The notes beneath the pieces were generated by a model that made no database searches, was not told the origin of the DNA, and worked only from the letters and a program-made list of their open reading frames with translations. Shown here piece after piece: positions 44,992 through 57,598 of a stretch of DNA of 64,000 bases (positions within the stretch are counted from its first letter, which is position 1; the number at the start of each line of letters is the position of its first letter). A program made the position numbers and the translations under genes. This stretch comes from Gautieria morchelliformis (lineage: Eukaryota > Basidiomycota > Agaricomycetes > Gomphales > Gomphaceae): the NCBI GenBank assembly GCA_015179125.1, contig WHVA01000026.1:1-64000 (forward strand), written 5' to 3'.

Positions 44992-47820
44992 TGGCTTGGT
45001 AGAGTCCAGAAGAACAGCACAGGTTGATGACAGCATCAAAGCCAATGCATCATAACTGCAATTCCAATACAAACTCCCCAACAATCAAGATGAAGAGGCT
45101 TCATTAACTATCCTGTGCCCACCTTTCCAATCTACAAATCTATTGCAGTTCTCTGCAATTAGTTGCCATAGAATATTTGGCTATCTACACCCTCTGCCCA
45201 CCCATAATGTCAAAAAACCATTATATATGCTATGATTCTTTGATTTTCACTGTGTTTGTAATTTATTATTACTTCATGAAAATATTGATCATCTATTTTT
45301 GCTATGAGTGAGTGCACTGTGTGCAGATTCCTCAGCTTTGGTACTTGCTTGGGAACCCTTGGGATCACTTGGCTTTCCTTGGTTTCCCTCCATACTTGTC
45401 CATCACCCCTGATTCCCCTTATTAGTTAGGTTCCCATATATTCATCTCTGCATTCCCCTTGTCCACTAGTTCTGGTCATCGATGTCCATGCCCTGCATCC
45501 TGCTTTACTATATAAACCCCCCAATCCTGTATGCTAGTTCCTCAGTTCAGATATCAACTTAGCTCCTTGTACACTAAGCTCTCCTGTCTGATATTGATTC
45601 TTATCCTCAGCTTAAACCTGAACCCTGTTCGTGAAATTAGAGGGGAACACTGAGTGGGTGCAACCTACAAAGTTGAAGCCAAGCCCTCAGTTCTGAACCT
45701 CAGCTTGACTCTTAGGGCTGAGTCTCAGTATGACATACCATCTTAACATGGGTGGACATGCTGAAGAGCAAGAAAAAGTAAGGAAGACCACCACAGGATA
45801 CTCTAGTTATGAGCCTGCAAGAGGGTATAACATGATAGGAATCTGCACACCTGCGGTAGGAAATATATATTTATCTTTGAAAGATCTTCATTGCCCGTCA
45901 AAAATTACAGCCCTCCTGGGAGTACAAGATGCCATAAAATTATGTTTACCATGATACCCAAGGCATTATAATGGTAATAATGGGAATGGAGTGAGATCCA
46001 CTTGCAGCATCCTTTATGTATGTACCACTTGCAAAGCAGGTACATGAAGCTTGAAGCTTGAAGGCCCATCTTTACTATATAGTATTTAGCCCAAACCTTC
46101 ACTTGTGGGTAACCATGGGTTGTATCATGGAACTGAGCCTCACATTGTTTAGTTAAGGTTGTCATGCCAGACTAGTGGCAGTTCACCACAATTTGGCTGC
46201 AGTTGACTCATGGTGGGCAAGGATGAGAAAACACTATTTAAAATTTGACCACAAAACACTCAAAAAGAATGAAATTTGATGTGTGCAAATCATGCGACTT
46301 TGACAGCCATACTAATTCCTGATGCATCACACCAACCTGAAGTGGCAGGAGAAAAATTGGTTTTCAACATATTCTGAGGTGCTGAATCTATTTCTGAACT
46401 CAGTTTGGCAGAAAAAAATTGCAATCTCAAAATACAAAGTTTCTCATGTTTGGTTGTTTGCAACTATATATATAATCAAGTCGTGCATCTAAGGTGGAGG
46501 GGATCCAAAAGAATTGGGTGAGGATCCCCTTACCTAAGTGCTAACTATATAGTTCCTACCAGTCCTGATATAAGGAACATGATGAAAGGGAAATGGGCTC
46601 AGTGGAGGCAAGAGATATGGGAGGGGGGAAGTGATGATATAGTAGGCCACAGAGAAGGAAATGGAAACAATGAAAGAAGGAATGAAGGGAATAAAACGTA
46701 ATGAGGGTTGTCACCTGACAGGAAGATACTCCAAGGTCCAAGGACAGGGGCAAACAGAAGGTGACACCAGTGGAGGAGACGGAAATGAAGCTGAACACAA
46801 AGCTTGCGAAGTGGTGGGTGGTGAAGGCCAAAAAAATGTGCTGCCTTGAGGTGCAGAAGGTGGGTGAGAAAAGGGTGCACACGAAGTGGAAGATCTGGAT
46901 GCAGAATTTCAGGAGGGAAATTGTGGCTCTTGTGTCCAAAAAGGGGTCTCCTGCATCTCAAACATCAGTGGAAAAGGATCTGCATATGAGAGGTGCTGAG
47001 AGCAGAAGACACTCTGCTTGGTTGAGGGGCTCACTGCACACTTGGGCCAGAAGAAGAGGTGGACCAGTGAGTACAAATATCTGTCAGAAGGGACTTCAAA
47101 AACTTTGAGTCCCACAAATCTGGTGGTGCCAAAGACTGCAAGGGCAAGGGGAGTTTCGGCAGTGCATGTGGGGAGAAGTGGTGAAGCAGGAAGGCAGGTA
47201 GTGGGCTCGGAAGGGATTCATGCTTGACCTTTCTTTGGTCTCATCCCCACTCCTGGAAGTCACCATGTGCTTGTGGGAGTCAGTTGATCAGGAGGAGGAG
47301 ATGCTGAATTTAATGGACTGGCTTTTGCATGTGGTCAGAGCGAGCATGCTGGCAATGGAGAGACACTTGCAGTCACTGAGCTGTGGTGGGGAAAGAAGTC
47401 AGAGGATAGCTTGCAGCACTAGAGACATGAAAAGATTTCCTGACTTTGAAAATCAACTGGAGATTCTGAGGATATTCCACATTTCTTCAAAATTTCCCTG
47501 TTCAGGAAATTCAAAAATTGTAAAATTATCACCTAAAAATCTTCAAGAAATGTTCAGGCAACATTGAATCCCCCCCCCCATGAAACTAAATATTTAATAA
47601 AATTTCCCCACAGTGGAGAGGATAGCCACAATTGCCATCACAGGAGTGATGAGGATGATAGCCACAGACATCCTGGTGGCCCACACCAACATTCTGCTAG
47701 TGGAGCTCCTACTGCAGAACGTGTGTCACCACATGGCCACTTGACTTGTCGCTCTGCTGAAAACCCACCCTCTGCATCAGCCAGTGCATTCCTGTGTGAG
47801 GTGCCTGGTCAAGAGGTACC
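44992..47820. other. No gene recognised
   Basis: AT-rich sequence with short frames only. ACTATATAAACCCCCC at 45509-45524 resembles a core promoter, but nothing recognisable follows. Plus-strand frames at 46661-47567 are Lys/Glu-rich and overlap minus-strand frames. I recognise none. Confidence 0.3.
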
Positions 47821-48306
47821 TGTTGGGTGCATTTATGCTCCTGCACCAAAAACAAGCCAAATAAATCCCACTATTTGTATTTCTTTTGATTTTGACCTGA
47901 AACCATGCTGACATTCATTCTATGATTTTGTCAAATTTTTCTTTGAATTTTCGAGGCTGTATTACTACTTCTTTTCAGGTTCTGTCCAACTGACCCTTTG
48001 TGGGTGGTTGTGGACAGGTTTCCTTTTTGAGCTGCAGTGGTTCATTGATGCGCTATGTTCCATGAGCACTAAAGGGCCAGGCAGTAGTATATGCACAGTG
48101 ATGACAACTAAATTCACTGAGAGAGGCAAGTAAATTAGTCTTATTTTTCTTCAATTTGTTGACCTATAAACCTTGTAGTGAATTGATTTCTAGGTAGTGT
48201 ATAATATATTCAGTGACAACTAAATTCACTGAGAGAGTGAATTGATGTCTAGTCTTCTTTTGAGTAACAAGTCCAGTCCTACTGCCTATAATTCCTGTCC
48301 TCTACA
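47821..48306 (+). mobile_element. Solo CopB-family LTR
   Basis: A 486-bp LTR, TGTTGGGTGCATTTATGC..CCTGTCCTCTACA, with GTACC on both sides (47816-47820 and 48307-48311), a perfect target duplication. It carries the CACTGAGAGAG-type inverted repeat. Confidence 0.95.
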
Positions 48307-48486
48307 GTACCCCTCCCCTACAACTATGAGTTGATCCTTCCCTTTCTGCATCAGTCAGATTGCAGGGGAATGGTTGTGCAACCAGCCGAGGAAGGCTGTT
48401 CAACCAGTGCTAGTTCTTTTCTAAAGTCTTAACCAACATGTAAAACCACCTCTGGAGAATTAACAATCATTGTATGCTGTTGATAA

Positions 48487-48650
48487 AACTGGGGAAAACC
48501 TATTCAAATATTCCTCTATTTTTCTATTATTTTTCCCTATTTTTCCGAGACTTCAGTGACTGCCTTATTTCTGCCCTTGCAGAGTTGTGTGTCCACTTAC
48601 ACCCACAACTCTGTCACAGACCTTCAATTTCAAACTCCGCCGGACACCTC
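48487..48650 (+). repeat. Dispersed repeat, copy 2
   Basis: It matches about 3040-3240 in the same orientation (TATTCAAATATTCCTC, then CAGAGTT..CCACAACTCTG). The two copies are 45 kb apart. Confidence 0.55.
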
Positions 48651-48662
48651 GGCAGTAGCCCA

Positions 48663-48850
48663 CCTGGAGCTTAGGTGTGAACAACCAGCTTGGTCAGCAG
48701 CTGATCAATCCAGACTATCGGAACACCCAGCAGTTTGGTCCAAATACCAAACCTCGCTTACCATCATTTCCCTTTTGGAGCAACTGTTCGACCTCCATCA
48801 TCGGAGGGCATCGCTTCACCGAGCAGTACGTATATAATGTACTCAATGCA
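48663..48850 (+). repeat. Dispersed inverted repeat, left copy
   Basis: The stretch from GAGCTTAGGTGTGAACAACC through TTTGGTCCAAATACCAAACC and GGAGCAACTGTTCGACCTCC to TATATAATGTACTCAATGC recurs in reverse complement at 54640-54840. Confidence 0.85.
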
Positions 48851-48950
48851 CCATTTGGAGCCTTTGTAGATCTGCTCATATGACGTCACTGCAGAAAGCG
48901 CCAGCACCTAAAAATCAGATGAAAAGGAACTTGAGTTTCAGTACAAAACC

Positions 48951-48986
48951 AGCTAAAAATCAGTGCTTGAGCACTGATTTTTAGCT
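48951..48986. repeat. Perfect 17-bp palindrome
   Basis: Arms AGCTAAAAATCAGTGCT and AGCACTGATTTTTAGCT are separated by TG. Related half-sites (CTAAAAATCAG, TTTCAGTAC) sit just upstream at 48908-48950. Confidence 0.95.
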
Positions 48987-51878
48987 CCCGAAGCATTCTC
49001 GGCCCCTTTGACCATGAACTGATTTCTAGTAGTGAAAATGTCCCACTTTGCACTGTTTTTTTAGCTCAAAATGAACTGAATTCTAGCTTGTTTAGGACTA
49101 ATAATAAGTACATTCAGAACTACTTTTTATGTACAGACATCATTGCCTAGCGAGAGCTCGGGGTGTGCGTATCTGAACCAATACAGGACCGCAACAGGAT
49201 GGACATACAGAGATAAAGTCATAATGAAACCGCAGGCAAGTGGCCAAACTGGGTACGGTTCATCCTTTCTAATGGGCACATGCAAATGGAACGATACCTG
49301 AATCACACTTCGTTCAATATGCATCCCATAATGTAACAGACAACATACCAGGCATACTGTACCGAGACAACAGATGCACACAACCAGATCGACTGGACAT
49401 CGTATCAGCACGGTTGCAGCTCATGACTTAAAATATGATATGAGCACATACCGATATTTCTGACAACACCGTGTGGAGGATGTTTGGCTGCAGAGATATA
49501 GGCTCGATCTGCACGAGCTGCCCCAGTCCAGCGATGCCCCGGATATATGAGCGGCGCATTCGACGGCATCGTCTGTGCAAGCCTGTTCTGGAATATATCA
49601 CCCATGTGGACTGCAGGCAATTAGTGAGGAATACCTCCGCTCAGACTCGGCACAGGACTCACCAAGCCAGAGGTAGTGCCGATAAACCTCACCAAGCAAC
49701 TTACTCGCAACACAGGGCAAAGCTATGTGATCAGACGGGCAGTGGTGAGACTTTCACTGTATTCGAGTCTCCATGAAAGAGATTTTCGTGGGAGTGTACG
49801 AGGACTACAATGTAGACGTGATGCTGGTCTAATGTGAAGGCATCATAATGGGTAATGTGAATTTATGTGTCTTAATGATTCCAGAAACAGATTTCTTGTG
49901 TTTCTTCGTCTGAATCTTTGAGTGAAGCGCTTGCTGTGATGGTACGTGCTATATCACACCTGGCGATATCATCAGTAGTAGGCCAGTTTCCTGAAGGTTT
50001 GCAGCTGGATTGATATGATGTGGTTGTGGATATATACCGGATCCGGAGAAGAGAGCATTGTATTTGGATTTCAGCGGAGGGCTGGATACTGACAGAGATG
50101 CATTAGTAGCAAGCGGATAAACCACAGAATGAATGTCTGTGTCGAGCATGTTTTTAGTGTGAGGACGACAATGACGCTGCAAGGTTGAGGTATGAAGTGA
50201 TGGTCTGTAAAATGCCTGGCTGCATATATGAGGTGTGCTGTATGAGAATGTCAGAAATGGCATCTATTACAAACGATGGATATCACATGTGTTTATTTCG
50301 ATCATTGATCGACGAAGACTTGTCCTCAATGAGTCTGGGCCAGGAACCTGGAGTGATTTGTCATAAGGATCATCAGCAGTATATGAGTACGAGGCCAGAA
50401 TAACTTGGGAGAGCGGAACCGGAGGTGTATTATTTAGTACAGGCTAATCCAGATGATCAGTATTGGTATCAGTATCAGTCACGCACGAGGCATATATTAT
50501 GTGCAGAGGGGATTGGACGAGCGTTAGAAGACAAAGCACAGTCAAGAGATTATAAGAATTTCGAACAACCAGCGGAACTGCCTGGAGAATTGAACACAAG
50601 CTGATGGAATGAGGAAGACAAACGACCTGACTTCAGAAAAAACTACTAATCTCTGGAGGCATCCGAGAAGAATCACCTTATGCTGCGGCTAGCTCTCCCA
50701 CAGCAGGAACTCCAGTGATATACATGTTGCCAATTAGCTTCGCAGTGTTGGGGTGGTGGTGGTGCCGGTATAGCGGTGGTAGGAAGCAAGGAGTGTGGGA
50801 GCTACTTAGTAAGATGGCGGAGTATCAAATGACTTGTGAACAAAAAAAAAAGGTGACGTGAGCTTGACAAGAAACACTAGGCTAATGCTGTCTCCCGGTC
50901 GTGCTTGCAGCTTCTATCATTACGAATGTGGGGAAACATATGCTCTTGCCACCCCATGGCTCGGCACACTCGATGAAATTGTGAGCCTGGGGATGGAGGG
51001 CGCAGGCAGGTGAAAGGTGTCTTGGAGTAGGAATTATATTCTACCATCGCTTCAGAACGTACTGCTCTACATGGAACCTCGAGCTATTTACCTCCGAAAC
51101 TACAGCGCAGCCACCCCCGGTCCCCGTTCCCGCTTCGATTCGGGATAACGTAGACAGCTCAGCGACTTCTCACACTCCCTCACACCGCTCCTATGAGCTG
51201 CCAGTTCATGCTCAAGGGAGCTGGGATGCAGGGAATTCTGTCTGCTGTAACAACAATACGAGAATGGTACGTATTTGACTCTTGACCCTCAGAGCTGTTG
51301 CTATTACTGATCGATCATAGCCATCGCCTGTGACTTGTTCTATGCGACTGTCCGGGGATTAGTTATCAGTGGCCTGCATGTGGATGGCTTCTATTTCTCC
51401 GACCTCGAAACGTCGTGGTTCAACACTCTGCACTGCCAGGATGGTTTACTACCCATTCCTGGAAATTTTGAGCCGCCCCCCGTTGTGAGTATGGTCTTCA
51501 AAGGTTCAACGACACTATTTCTCGTTGCTCACGCTGATTCCACAGTCCATCTTCCTCACGATCTGTCAAGGATTCCTCCACTCTTTGTTACCACCTGTTC
51601 CGGTGCCCAATGAAGTGGCTGTTGTGCAGCCATGCTCAACTGGTGGGAGGGATGCAACCAGTGAGGTAACGACATACACAGAGACGAGGGTCTCTGTAGT
51701 GATCAATTTGTGTACCATGGAATGCGTCATTGGGAGCATGAAGCGAGGAGGGGATGAATGGGGCATAGTGGACAGAAGCGGCGATTTCGCCAGGACGGTG
51801 TTTGTGGACCCGGAGATTGATCATGATTAGGTAAAAAAAAATTTTATTCATCATTGGACGTTGCATTTTTTCCTGTAC
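48987..51878. other. No gene recognised; one unidentified ORF
   Basis: A hydrophobic minus-strand frame at 49127-49411 and a plus-strand frame at 51335-51613 (ATVRGLVISGLHVDGFYFSD, then LETSWFNTLHCQDGLLPIP) are open but unrecognised. The latter is preceded by an intron-like TACGTATTTG..CATAG stretch (about 51267-51321) and followed by GTGAGTATGG, so it might be an exon. The rest shows only short frames. Confidence 0.3.
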
Positions 51879-52035
51879 CTAAATTTCAGTACTTGTATAG
51901 TACTGATTTTTAGTGCTGGATGAAATTTATTTTTTGGGGACTAAATTTCAGTACTTGTATAGTACTGATTTTTAGTGCTGTATGAAATTATTTTTTGAGG
52001 ACTAAATTTCAGTACAAATTGGTACTGTAATTTAG
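51879..52035. repeat. Tandem repeat of 61-62 bp with internal dyads
   Basis: Units start at 51879, 51941 and 52002 (the last partial). Each contains CTAAATTTCAGTAC followed by GTACTGATTTTTAG, forming a dyad around TTGTATA. It shares the CTAAAxxTCAGT core with the palindrome at 48951. Confidence 0.9.
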
Positions 52036-53029
52036 CTGTAGTGCAAGCAGAACTGAAATATACCGCTTATTCTTTCTACAGTGACGTGTATATGTCGCCT
52101 AGGGACTTTTTTTTCCTCCTCATCCTTTTCATTGTCTTGCTTCACTGCGTTCTGCTCCTTTCTCTACTCATGTTTCTGGATCCCTCTTGTGAAAACATCC
52201 AGGAGCAGGTTCTGAATAATGCCGCAACTCGCAGCCATCTTTTCCCCCACCTCGTGTGGCACCTCAATTGGGTGCCATATCTAAGGCAAGTCTCCAATCT
52301 CCTCGTTGCATTTATCTTATGTGCTAACATTCGCTGTTTACCTCTAGACCATTAATGTCCCATGTGTCCCTAGCAAGCCACTCACACAGTGGGGAGGGGT
52401 GATAAAAGTCAGTCGCTATCGTTACCTTCCTTTTGATTCTGCTGATATATTTTCTTGTTTGAACAGGTAAACATTAAGATGCTACATTTGGATGACAAGC
52501 CGATCGAATAATTCAATGACATTATGAGATGAATGCACATTTCTCTGAACTATATCCGACAATGTAAAATCTCAGCAAGCCGCCTTGTATGTCCCGCATG
52601 AACAGAAGCTTGATATATGCAACTTAGCCGACCTTGGAAATGGTTAGAGTATACAATAGTGCAATTTTTTGTTCATTATAGACACCCTTATATTATTTAC
52701 ATTCGATGCAAAAGTCAGTCTGGTACGAGCACAGATGTGAGCAAGGCTAAACGTGACCAACAACTCAAAATGAAGGGGCTGGACATCAATGAAAAGAAAG
52801 AATAGCTAGACTCCTTTCCACCAAGTGGACCACAAGACCATGTATACAGTGTGAATATTTGTACCTTCATTGTGCAATGGTGCACTCACAAGTTTCCAGA
52901 GTGCTTGACCTAATCCCTTCCCCCGCCCCACCCCCCAGCCCATCACCTCCTCTCACAAGTCTATCGACTCCATCCTGCACCCCACTCCCCACCCCACACC
53001 GACAAAATCAGCTTGCGCTCCAACGCAAC
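52036..53029. other. No gene recognised
   Basis: A hydrophobic 104-codon frame (52041-52355) and short others; no known domain. The last 110 bp are C-rich. Confidence 0.3.
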
Positions 53030-54289
53030 TGTCAAGATTGGGTTTTAGGCGTTAATATTGTGTATTAGTGAACACAGCGAATGCCCAAATAACTTGTGTG
53101 AATAGGTATGCCGTTCAGCGAAGAGGGCGAACCAATAAATGTTCAGAAGATAAGAGGGCTGCCTGATCGGGGCTCGCCCTATCTACAGTCATAGCAAAAT
53201 ATCCCATGGCACTTAACAATGTAACGTGCAAGGTGTCTCGGAAAGGTTGTCTAAGTAGCAACAATCCTTTCGCCAGCGAAGGCGCTCCTTCGGAGCCCTT
53301 CGCCGACAGCACAGAGAATAATTCGAAGGCTAAGGTAACAAAGGTGAAGTACAAAAACTCACCAGTGGTGCTCAAGTCTCCCTCTGGTCGAAGATGAGAA
53401 TCTACAGGAAAGGGCTCAAGACGGTGATCACAGTGAGGTCAAGTTTGCACAAGCTAGACATATGTATGATAATTGAACTGGGGAATATACATGTGAATGT
53501 GAACTACTTATATCAAATGCTCATATTGTAACAGCGAATAGGAAAGAGGCTGTCATGAGTCAGGGTTGGATAGAGGTGCGCAGTCATGATACAAAATAGA
53601 TGAAATAAACATTCAATAGAATGGAAGAGGAGCGTGATCATGAAATGATGGAGAGGAAAGAGGGCAAAGGTACCTATGTATGAAAACACGCCTTGCTGCA
53701 TACACGCCACCCTGCACGGACTCTTCGTCTGCTGGGTTGATCCACCTACGGGTAGGACATCCCCCGAATGCATCCTGGCCATATGAACACCTAAAGGGGT
53801 TGCATTAGGAAGGTGATAGGGCCAGTGATGAACCATCATGCTGGGTAGAGGATGTCGATCATGTTTGATGGTGTGCCTGCTGGTGAATGATGCGAGCAGC
53901 GAATGGTTGTTTGGCGAATGTAGTGAAGGGTGAATGGAGAGGACATAGAGGAGGCGTGGTTGAAGGGAAGGGTGAAACCGAGTGAACAGGGAGGAGGAGT
54001 GGTGAAAGGGGAAACAGGGATAGCTGAGTACAGGAAATATACAGGTCGTGACACTCTGACCATAGGAACAGTGAAAGGTGTTTGACCCGAGGAGGTGCTA
54101 GGGCGAGTGATAAAGTACCAAGCTGGTCAAAGGATGTCAATCATCTTTTGTTGGTGTGGCTATGGCGAATGACGCGAACAGTGAAGATCGATCACCGAAC
54201 TCGGCGAAGGGCAATCGGAGTGAACATAGAGGTGGAGTGAGGAATGGGAGGACAAGCGACTTGGTATAGGAAATAAACGCGTCATGACA
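53030..54289 (-). mobile_element. Solo Gy1 LTR, long subtype
   Basis: TGTCAAGATTGGG..GTCATGACA in reverse orientation with an internal GTCGTGACA end at about 54055, so it carries the duplicated 5' block like 1696 and 21540. Flanks are GCAAC (53025-53029) and GCACC (54290-54294), a duplication with one mismatch. Confidence 0.9.
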
Positions 54290-54639
54290 GCACCGGTCAC
54301 TGACCCATTGTTGGCTGAGGAAAATTCTGGGCCTGTGGGAGGGCACAGCAAAAACAATAGAAATACACTCACTGAGGCTTTCAGACCGGTGCCATTGGAC
54401 TTGGTACAGAATTAGGACCTCTGTGTTATCCCTTCACCATTCAGCTTACAACCGACGAGCCGTATCTCCAAGAACTATGCAGGCCAATGTTAGGCATGTC
54501 GGGTATGACAATACTCAACTCACATCGTAACTCCCCACCATGCATAGGGTTCATGACAAAGAAGCAATTTTCATTGTCCTGGACTCCTGGAAAGTGTAAA
54601 TGCAAGTTGACCACGAATGGGTGGTGATCTGGGAAGGGA
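54290..54639. other. No gene recognised
   Basis: Nothing recognisable between the LTR and the dispersed repeat. Confidence 0.3.
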
Positions 54640-54840
54640 GGAATTGTGCATTGAGTACATTATATACATAATGCTCAGTGAAGTGATGCCTCCGATGATG
54701 GAGGTCGAACAGTTGCTCCAAAAGGGAAATGACGGCAAGCGGGGTTTGGTATTTGGACCAAACTGCCGGTCATTCTGATAGTCTGGATTGATCAGCTGCT
54801 GACCAAGCTGGTTGTTCACGCCTCAGCTCCAGCCCACCTA
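54640..54840 (-). repeat. Dispersed inverted repeat, right copy
   Basis: Reverse complement of 48663-48850, including GGAGGTCGAACAGTTGCTCC and GGTTTGGTATTTGGACCAAA. Confidence 0.85.
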
Positions 54841-55008
54841 GGGTTACCTAAGCACCCTCAGGTCTGGCATGATGGCTCTCTCAGTATTTCCAGCTGAGAC
54901 CCAAACAATTGCTATTTGCAGCAATAGCAGCTGTGCAGCGTGCTCGGCTACACCAAACAGTGGGGATCTTGGTCAGTAATGGCAACAAGGCTGTGCCAGG
55001 CTATGAAC

Positions 55009-55234
55009 CATCCATGCTTCCCTGACCATAATTTCCTCTACACGGATTATAGCAGCCATTTGTTGCTCGGAATGATCTGTATGTGACCCTTGGTTCACGC
55101 TGATGTATGTGTAAGTACCACAGAATGAATAACCTCGTGTCATGGACGTGGTTATATAGTCAATGTGCCAGCATCTCTTACGATGGTGCCTTGCTTGCCG
55201 TGTATGTCTGCTGAGCCTGAAATTGCATATTTGA
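55009..55234 (+). repeat. Dispersed repeat shared with 15213-15491
   Basis: ATAGCAGCCATTTGTTGCTC and AATAACCTCGTGT blocks match 15213-15450. The repeat is split here by a MITE and resumes at 56279-56305 (ATTACTACCTCATACC). Confidence 0.85.
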
Positions 55235-56270
55235 TAGGGATGCACACTGTCCGTATTATGCCACGGCCGTATAATGTATGGCGGGTTGACGGATATGGCA
55301 GACCGTATGCCATCCATATGATCAAGACCTCTCCCCTCTGATGGTACGGTACCGGCCATATTAGGGTTGACAGCAATATTATACGGTGGGGCTATTGGAA
55401 GATCGGTTAGTGACCGATCTGTGTAGACTATGACATTGCATTATATTAGTATGCTCACCTATGTGGCCTACACAGGTAGCTGCGCTTTATGTCAGCCTAT
55501 GCAGACTAATTAGGCATGCCCAATGTGTAGAGGACAGGAATTATAGGCAGTAGGTATGGACTTGTTGCTCAAAAGAATAGACTAGAAAACAATTCACTCT
55601 CTCAGTGAATTTAGTTGTCACTGTAAATATATTATACACTACCTAGAAAACAATTCACTACAGAGGATTTCTAGGTTAATAAATCGAAAGAATGCTAGAC
55701 TAATTTACTTGCCTCTCTCAGTGAATTTAGTTGTCACTGAGAGAGGGGGAAAATGTTTCACTGTGCATGTACTACTACCCGGCCCTTTAGCGCCCAAGAG
55801 CTCGCGCGTCGAAGTCATTTCAGACTCCGCTGGGTGCAGCCGCTTGTGAAAATAGAAATAACAAGATGAAATGGAGAGACAGGGAGTGAGTGGAAAATTT
55901 CGAAAATAACCAGAGAAATGGATGCATGATACAAGAACAAAATGAGAAGAAATTGAGAAACCACACAACAAATTGGATATATTATGCTTGATTTTGGTGC
56001 AGGAGCATAAATGCACCCAACACGATGTGTATGTGCCAGCAGTAGTGCCCATCAGGCGCTGTGTTTTTGGCTCAGCTAACACGTTTTCGGCATTTACCGA
56101 TGCATGCCGTATACATACCGTACACGGCTGTATTTGTACAGTATATACAGTGTCAAACCGTACCGGATACCGTACCGTCAGCACAGCACACTGAGCCTTG
56201 ATGGTACGGGTGCCGTGGCCGTAATACGGCACCGTACAGCTGTGAATGTATGGCACGGTGTGCATCCCTA
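55235..56270. mobile_element. hAT-like MITE
   Basis: Terminal inverted repeats TAGGGATGCACAC and GTGTGCATCCCTA, flanked by 8-bp ATATTTGA (55227-55234) and ATGTTTGA (56271-56278). The uninterrupted version of the target is seen at 15213-15491 (GCATGTTTGACC), which proves an insertion. Terminal repeats of this kind plus an 8-bp duplication are typical of hAT transposons. Subterminal sequence is rich in CCGTA/TACGG motifs. No transposase is present, and without the nested LTR the element is about 530 bp. Confidence 0.88.
55526..56022 (-). mobile_element. Solo CopB-family LTR nested in the MITE
   Basis: TGTAGAGGACAGG..GCACCCAACA (plus strand), flanked by CAATG (55521-55525) and CGATG (56023-56027), a duplication with one mismatch. 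It is nearly identical to 13917-14413. Confidence 0.93.
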
Positions 56271-56305
56271 ATGTTTGACCTGATCACGAGCATTACTACC
56301 TCATA

Positions 56306-56449
56306 CCTTAACACCTATCCAGCCCCTCTCCCATGAAGCCACACAACTGGCATGCATTAGCCCTATGTGACCAGCATAGAGCAAGATATTGATCGATCTA
56401 ACAGATTCAAACGAGCCGGGCGGTGTTGTCTATGATGGGCCCTGTGCCG
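56306..56449. other. Spacer before duplication copy 2
   Basis: Nothing recognisable. The segmental duplication starts near 56450. Confidence 0.3.
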
Positions 56450-57598
56450 AGGCCTGCGGAGTCTGATGACAGTGACTCGGACAATATTAATGTCATGTCA
56501 CCCTCCCTCTTCAACTTCGACTTCACGTGCATTGAGTTACGTGTCAGCTCTGCTTCAAGTTTGGCTCCGCCGCTGGAATATCATGGTTTCTTGGGAGGCT
56601 CATTCCTGTGATGAGATGCTGCGAAAAGCACTAATGATCAGTCAGCTTTTCGTAGTCTACTAGTCGCTTACATCACTTTCTGGACCATGAGTGGTACTGC
56701 ACACAGCACCACGGTGCCGAACTGGCAGGTTCAACCATTCCTGTGCTAAGCCGCTACGAAACAGCTTGAGGACTGAACCGACTCACTACCTGTGTGCTTT
56801 TCGCTTACCCACCATCATTCCCCAATTTGAGGACTGGTGCCTGCGGCTGGCCAAACCTTGGGTGACCATGATGGATGCGATCTCTCATGGATCTGTGATA
56901 TACACGCCTCGAATACCAAATCAGAGCATGGTACCTTGCAGCTCAAACGAACTGACCCTTCCTGTGCCATCCCATTCGGACCTACCGCAACTGCCTCTTG
57001 GTACAGCTTCTCTTATGCATTCTGAGAGTAATAACATTGCCCCCCCATCGATCCTTGTTCTTTTCTTCCTCTGGTATATGTGCACCCTCCCTGTGCTAGG
57101 GAAGCGCTGCCTTCACGCTGGTCCCGCAGCAGCAGCAGCCATTATCTGCACCATCTGCACCAGCTCTCTCTTGCGCCCGACATGGTTGGTCATCTGATAG
57201 TAAGCACGACGCTGCTCTCACCAACACTGGCCACCGGGGAACGATTGAAAGAAAACCGCGTTTTGCCAACTGGCAATGCTGGCAAAACACCGCCGGTGAA
57301 AGAGAATAGCAGACCAAACTAACTTGGTCCGCATGTCTTTCCCCCATTCCCAGCATGGTTTTTGTAAGCTGGGTCTGCGCATCTCTCACTAATGCTGACT
57401 AATTCACGACGATTGAAATCCCCGGCTCGCCGACTGGCAATGCAGACGAACCAACCATTGCCAAAGCCACTTCCTATTTATGCTCCTAGAGCACAGCACG
57501 TCTCAATGTCCGCCATTCCACCCTCATGTCACTTTCACAAATCTCGTGCTTTGAAACATCTTCACTCAGACTCACCGTGGCCCTTGTCCGAATGATCA

